Positions 61,972 through 64,000 of a stretch of DNA of 64,000 bases are shown here, piece after piece. Source of the stretch: Anaerosporomusa subterranea (GTDB taxonomy: Bacteria > Bacillota > Negativicutes > Sporomusales > Acetonemataceae); assembly GCF_001611555.1 (NCBI RefSeq), contig NZ_LSGP01000005.1, positions 1-64,000 of the forward strand, given 5' to 3'. The notes below the pieces were generated by a model that worked only from the letters and a program-made list of their open reading frames with translations, ran no database searches and was not told where the DNA came from. The position numbers were made by a program, and so were the translations under genes. Within the stretch, counting starts at the first letter, position 1. Each line of letters starts with the position of its first letter.

Positions 61972-62736
61972 ATGACTACATTATCGGATTTGTTTTGGCA
62001 AGCGCCGCTCAACGATATGAAACAAGGCTACATCTATCAACCCGAGAATGACGAATATGTTTGCCTGATCTGCGGCGAGCGCTTTGTAAACGGTCTCATC
62101 TATGAAAATGGTGAACAATTGTACGAAGCTAAAAAGTATGTAACCATCCACATCACTCAAGCTCATCAGTCGATGTTTCACTTTCTGCTGAATCTAGATA
62201 AAAAAATGACTGGTCTAACCGACCATCAAAAATCTATTCTTGAGTTGTTTTATGCAGGCGCTAGCGATCAGGATGCAGCAAAAACTCTGAACACGGGTAG
62301 TGCCTCAACCATCCGCAACCACCGTTTCAGTTTGCGCGAACGGCAAAAGCAAGCAAAGGTATTTTTGGCTGTGATGGAACTGCTAGGCGAACATACACCG
62401 AAAAAACAGACCTTTGTCGCCATTCCCGCCAGTGCTAAACAGGTAGATGAGCGATTTGCTATTACCGAACAGGAAAATGCCAAAATATTAGCTACCCATT
62501 TTAAGCAAGGACTTAATGGACCACTGGACTCCTATCCGCTCAAAGAGAAGAAGCGAGTCGCAATTATCCGCCACCTAGCCACACTGTTTGCTGTCAACAA
62601 AACTTACAACGAAAAAGAAGTGAATGCGATTTTGAAGCCTATCTACGAGGATTATGTACTCCTGCGCCGCCATTTAATCGACTATGGCTTTATGGACAGG
62701 ACGCTAGATGGCAGTTCGTATTGGGTTAAGGTTTAA
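61972..62736 (+). CDS. DUF2087-domain transcriptional regulator with zinc-finger-like N-terminus
   Basis: The 254-residue protein has an N-terminal C2H2-like segment (YVCLICGERF ... HITQAH, about residues 30-65), a LuxR-like helix-turn-helix (LTDHQKSILELFYAGASDQDAAKTLN, about 83-108) and a C-terminal DUF2087 domain (EKKRVAIIRHLATLF ... YNEKEVNAILKPIYEDYVLLRRHLIDYGFMDR). DUF2087 proteins are thought to be regulators; the target is unknown. The ATG at 61972 follows GAGGTGAT. It is followed 24 bp later by a GIY-YIG gene. Confidence 0.85.
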   Translation: MTTLSDLFWQAPLNDMKQGYIYQPENDEYVCLICGERFVNGLIYENGEQLYEAKKYVTIHITQAHQSMFHFLLNLDKKMTGLTDHQKSILELFYAGASDQDAAKTLNTGSASTIRNHRFSLRERQKQAKVFLAVMELLGEHTPKKQTFVAIPASAKQVDERFAITEQENAKILATHFKQGLNGPLDSYPLKEKKRVAIIRHLATLFAVNKTYNEKEVNAILKPIYEDYVLLRRHLIDYGFMDRTLDGSSYWVKV

Positions 62737-62760
62737 TTATTATTAAAGGAGTTGAGCATA

Positions 62761-63120
62761 ATGGATAGGCGTAAAGAATTGATACTAGCCTATAAACAAA
62801 CCCCAACGCCAATGGGAGTGTATCAAGTAAAGAACTGCACCAATGGAAAGGTGTTCATCGGCAGCAGTATGAATTTGCCAGGCAGATTTAACCGTCTCCG
62901 CTTTCAGCTCAAAGCTAATGCTAACCCGATCAGGTCGCTACAAGCAGAATGGAACGACCAAGGCGCTGATGTCTTTACGTTCGAAGTGTTGGAGACATTA
63001 AACCCCGATAAGGTTCCAAAAGACGACTGGAGAAAAGCCCTCGCGGTTATGGAAGATAAGTGGTTAAATGAGATTAAACCGTACGGTTTGCGGGGATATA
63101 ACAAAGAAAAAGCTGACTGA
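62761..63120 (+). CDS. GIY-YIG nuclease-family protein
   Basis: The 119-residue protein is a stand-alone GIY-YIG domain in which the signature reads GVYQ...KVFIGSS (about residues 19-36), with a basic helix (NRLRFQLKANAN) and a downstream acidic MEDKWLNEIKP segment for the metal site. Such small proteins are common next to DUF2087 regulators in Firmicutes; their biological role is unknown. The ATG at 62761 follows AAAGGAG. No intron or mobile element surrounds it, so a homing role is unlikely. Confidence 0.85.
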   Translation: MDRRKELILAYKQTPTPMGVYQVKNCTNGKVFIGSSMNLPGRFNRLRFQLKANANPIRSLQAEWNDQGADVFTFEVLETLNPDKVPKDDWRKALAVMEDKWLNEIKPYGLRGYNKEKAD

Positions 63121-63140
63121 ACTACACTTTCCAACACAGG

Positions 63141-63182
63141 GAGAGGCCGTGTGAACATTGTTCATTCGGCCTCTCCTTTTAG
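63141..63182 (+). terminator. bidirectional intrinsic terminator
   Basis: GGAGAGGCCG ... CGGCCTCTCC with a loop of about 17 bases is followed by TTTTAGC. It serves the GIY-YIG gene and possibly the convergent tctA-like gene. Confidence 0.8.
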
Positions 63183-63222
63183 CGACTCATTTCTTGATTT
63201 CATGGCTGTTCCGGTCGGGATT

Positions 63223-64000
63223 TTAGCAATGGTCACTCGGCCTTTTCAATTTTATCCGACACATCTTGCAGAACTTCAGCGCCACGGAGGCTATAAAGAA
63301 GAACAGAGTGGCCGTCAAAAAAGCTAAGGCAATCGGCTTTTGCAGGAAAATTGCCGGGTCGCCGTTCGAAATGTCAAAGGCCTGTCGGGCTGACATTTCC
63401 AGGCGGGGCGTCAATATAAAGGCCATCAGGAAAGGGGCGACAGGGTATTTGTAACGGCAGAAGAAATAGCCCACAATGCCAAAAATGATCATTAGCCAGA
63501 CGTCAAACAGACTATTATTGGCAGCGTAGGCTGACACCATACAAATGACGATGATGATGGGAGTCATGATGACGGGAGGGACCCGCAGGGCTTGCACCAT
63601 CAGGGGGATGCTGAGGGCGGCAATGATCATACAGACAATATTGCCGGTATACATCGAGGCAATCAGGCCCCAGGCAAGATCCGGGTGTTCAGTGAACAGT
63701 AGCGGACCAGGGGTTATCCCCCACATCATCAAGCCGCCGAGCAACACGGTGACTGTACCCGAACTGGGGATGCCCAGCGCAAGCAGCGGTGCGAAGGCCC
63801 CTGCTGCTGCCGCATTGTTAGCAGCCTCCGGGGCGGCGACGCCTTCAAGCGCTCCTTTGCCCATGTTTTCTTTGTTATTGCCAGTCCGGCTTTCCAGAAC
63901 ATAGCACAAAAACGAGGCGGTATTGGTACCGGCTCCGGGTATGCAGCCGATAAATGTGCCAAGAACACTGCTGATCATGGTTGGCTTGAAAATCTGTTTA
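63223..64000 (-). CDS. tctA: second TctA-family membrane subunit, 5' part beyond the window
   Basis: Only the C-terminal about 258 residues are visible; the frame is open to the right edge. They contain the second-half TctA motifs GTFIGCIPGAGTNTASFLCYVLE and APEAANNAAAAGAFAPLLALGIPSSG, and about six spans. Family members have about 500 residues, so half is missing. It differs clearly in sequence from the tctA at 56989-58500 and probably belongs to another tripartite transporter operon to the right. Confidence 0.93.
   Translation of the reverse strand, partial: KQIFKPTMISSVLGTFIGCIPGAGTNTASFLCYVLESRTGNNKENMGKGALEGVAAPEAANNAAAAGAFAPLLALGIPSSGTVTVLLGGLMMWGITPGPLLFTEHPDLAWGLIASMYTGNIVCMIIAALSIPLMVQALRVPPVIMTPIIIVICMVSAYAANNSLFDVWLMIIFGIVGYFFCRYKYPVAPFLMAFILTPRLEMSARQAFDISNGDPAIFLQKPIALAFLTATLFFFIASVALKFCKMCRIKLKRPSDHC

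Noticed and set aside
62761-63120. Homing endonuclease of an intron or intein
   Set aside because: The GIY-YIG protein is short, stands in an operon with a regulator, and no intron or split gene surrounds it.

Overview
The window reads as a chromosomal segment from a spore-forming, anaerobic, Gram-negative-type Firmicute, most likely a member of the Negativicutes (Sporomusaceae). The reasons are a sigH sporulation sigma factor, the classical Firmicutes gene order yacL-ispD-ispF-gltX-cysE-cysS-mrnC-rlmB-rae1-sigH (here on the minus strand), a glnS gene beside gltX, a T-box leader, and anaerobic citrate, purine and aldarate catabolism. This assignment is inferred from gene content and order; no database search was possible.

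Layout. 1-770: six tRNA genes on the minus strand behind a consensus promoter, leading towards a gene at the left edge that begins M-A-K after a strong ribosome binding site (probably tuf). 877-4796: uppP, a Nudix hydrolase with a 53-residue ORF before it, a 2-Cys peroxiredoxin, pfkA and an isolated brxF-like gene. 5175-16860: the conserved Firmicutes block, with vanW and thyX inserted. 17174-23897: a twin P-loop ATPase, a few small or unknown genes, glnS and an MFS transporter. 24034-28116: a FadF-type membrane Fe-S oxidoreductase and an ABC-F protein.

28466-36471: a citrate fermentation module (citD-citE-citF-citXG-citC, a divergent LysR regulator and a CitMHS transporter). 36600-41498: a three-subunit xanthine dehydrogenase-type enzyme with a purine permease. 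41877-46441: an HAD phosphatase, a YaiI protein, an AEC carrier, a DUF2238-like membrane protein and a soluble chemoreceptor-like protein. 46629-61707: an aldarate (glucarate/galactarate) cluster with gudD, garR, a TctABC transporter, a DapA-family aldolase/dehydratase, an IclR regulator, LarA-like and Fe-ADH-like enzymes, a UroD-family methyltransferase and a corrinoid-activase fusion, with garD divergent. 61972-63120: a DUF2087 regulator and a GIY-YIG protein. At the right edge there is a partial second tctA.

Two features are not explained by ordinary gene content. The first is a structured element present three times (4942-5124, 19363-19544, 19931-20219). Its core is conserved in sequence, while its terminal stem differs in sequence between copies but stays paired. 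The second is a pair of paralogous transcription units (about 44078-44430 and 45226-45581). Each has a sigma-A-type promoter overlapping a 10-bp palindrome, a highly conserved ~160-nt leader with a hairpin and a probable masked ribosome binding site, a 30-33 residue single-membrane-span protein, and a matching terminator. These are the best candidates here for something undescribed. Smaller oddities include an orphan BREX-3-type BrxF, an attenuator-like hairpin before fadF, a loopless 44-bp palindrome, a CGCAGAG-type inverted repeat, and a fragment resembling an IscB-associated (HEARO-type) RNA.
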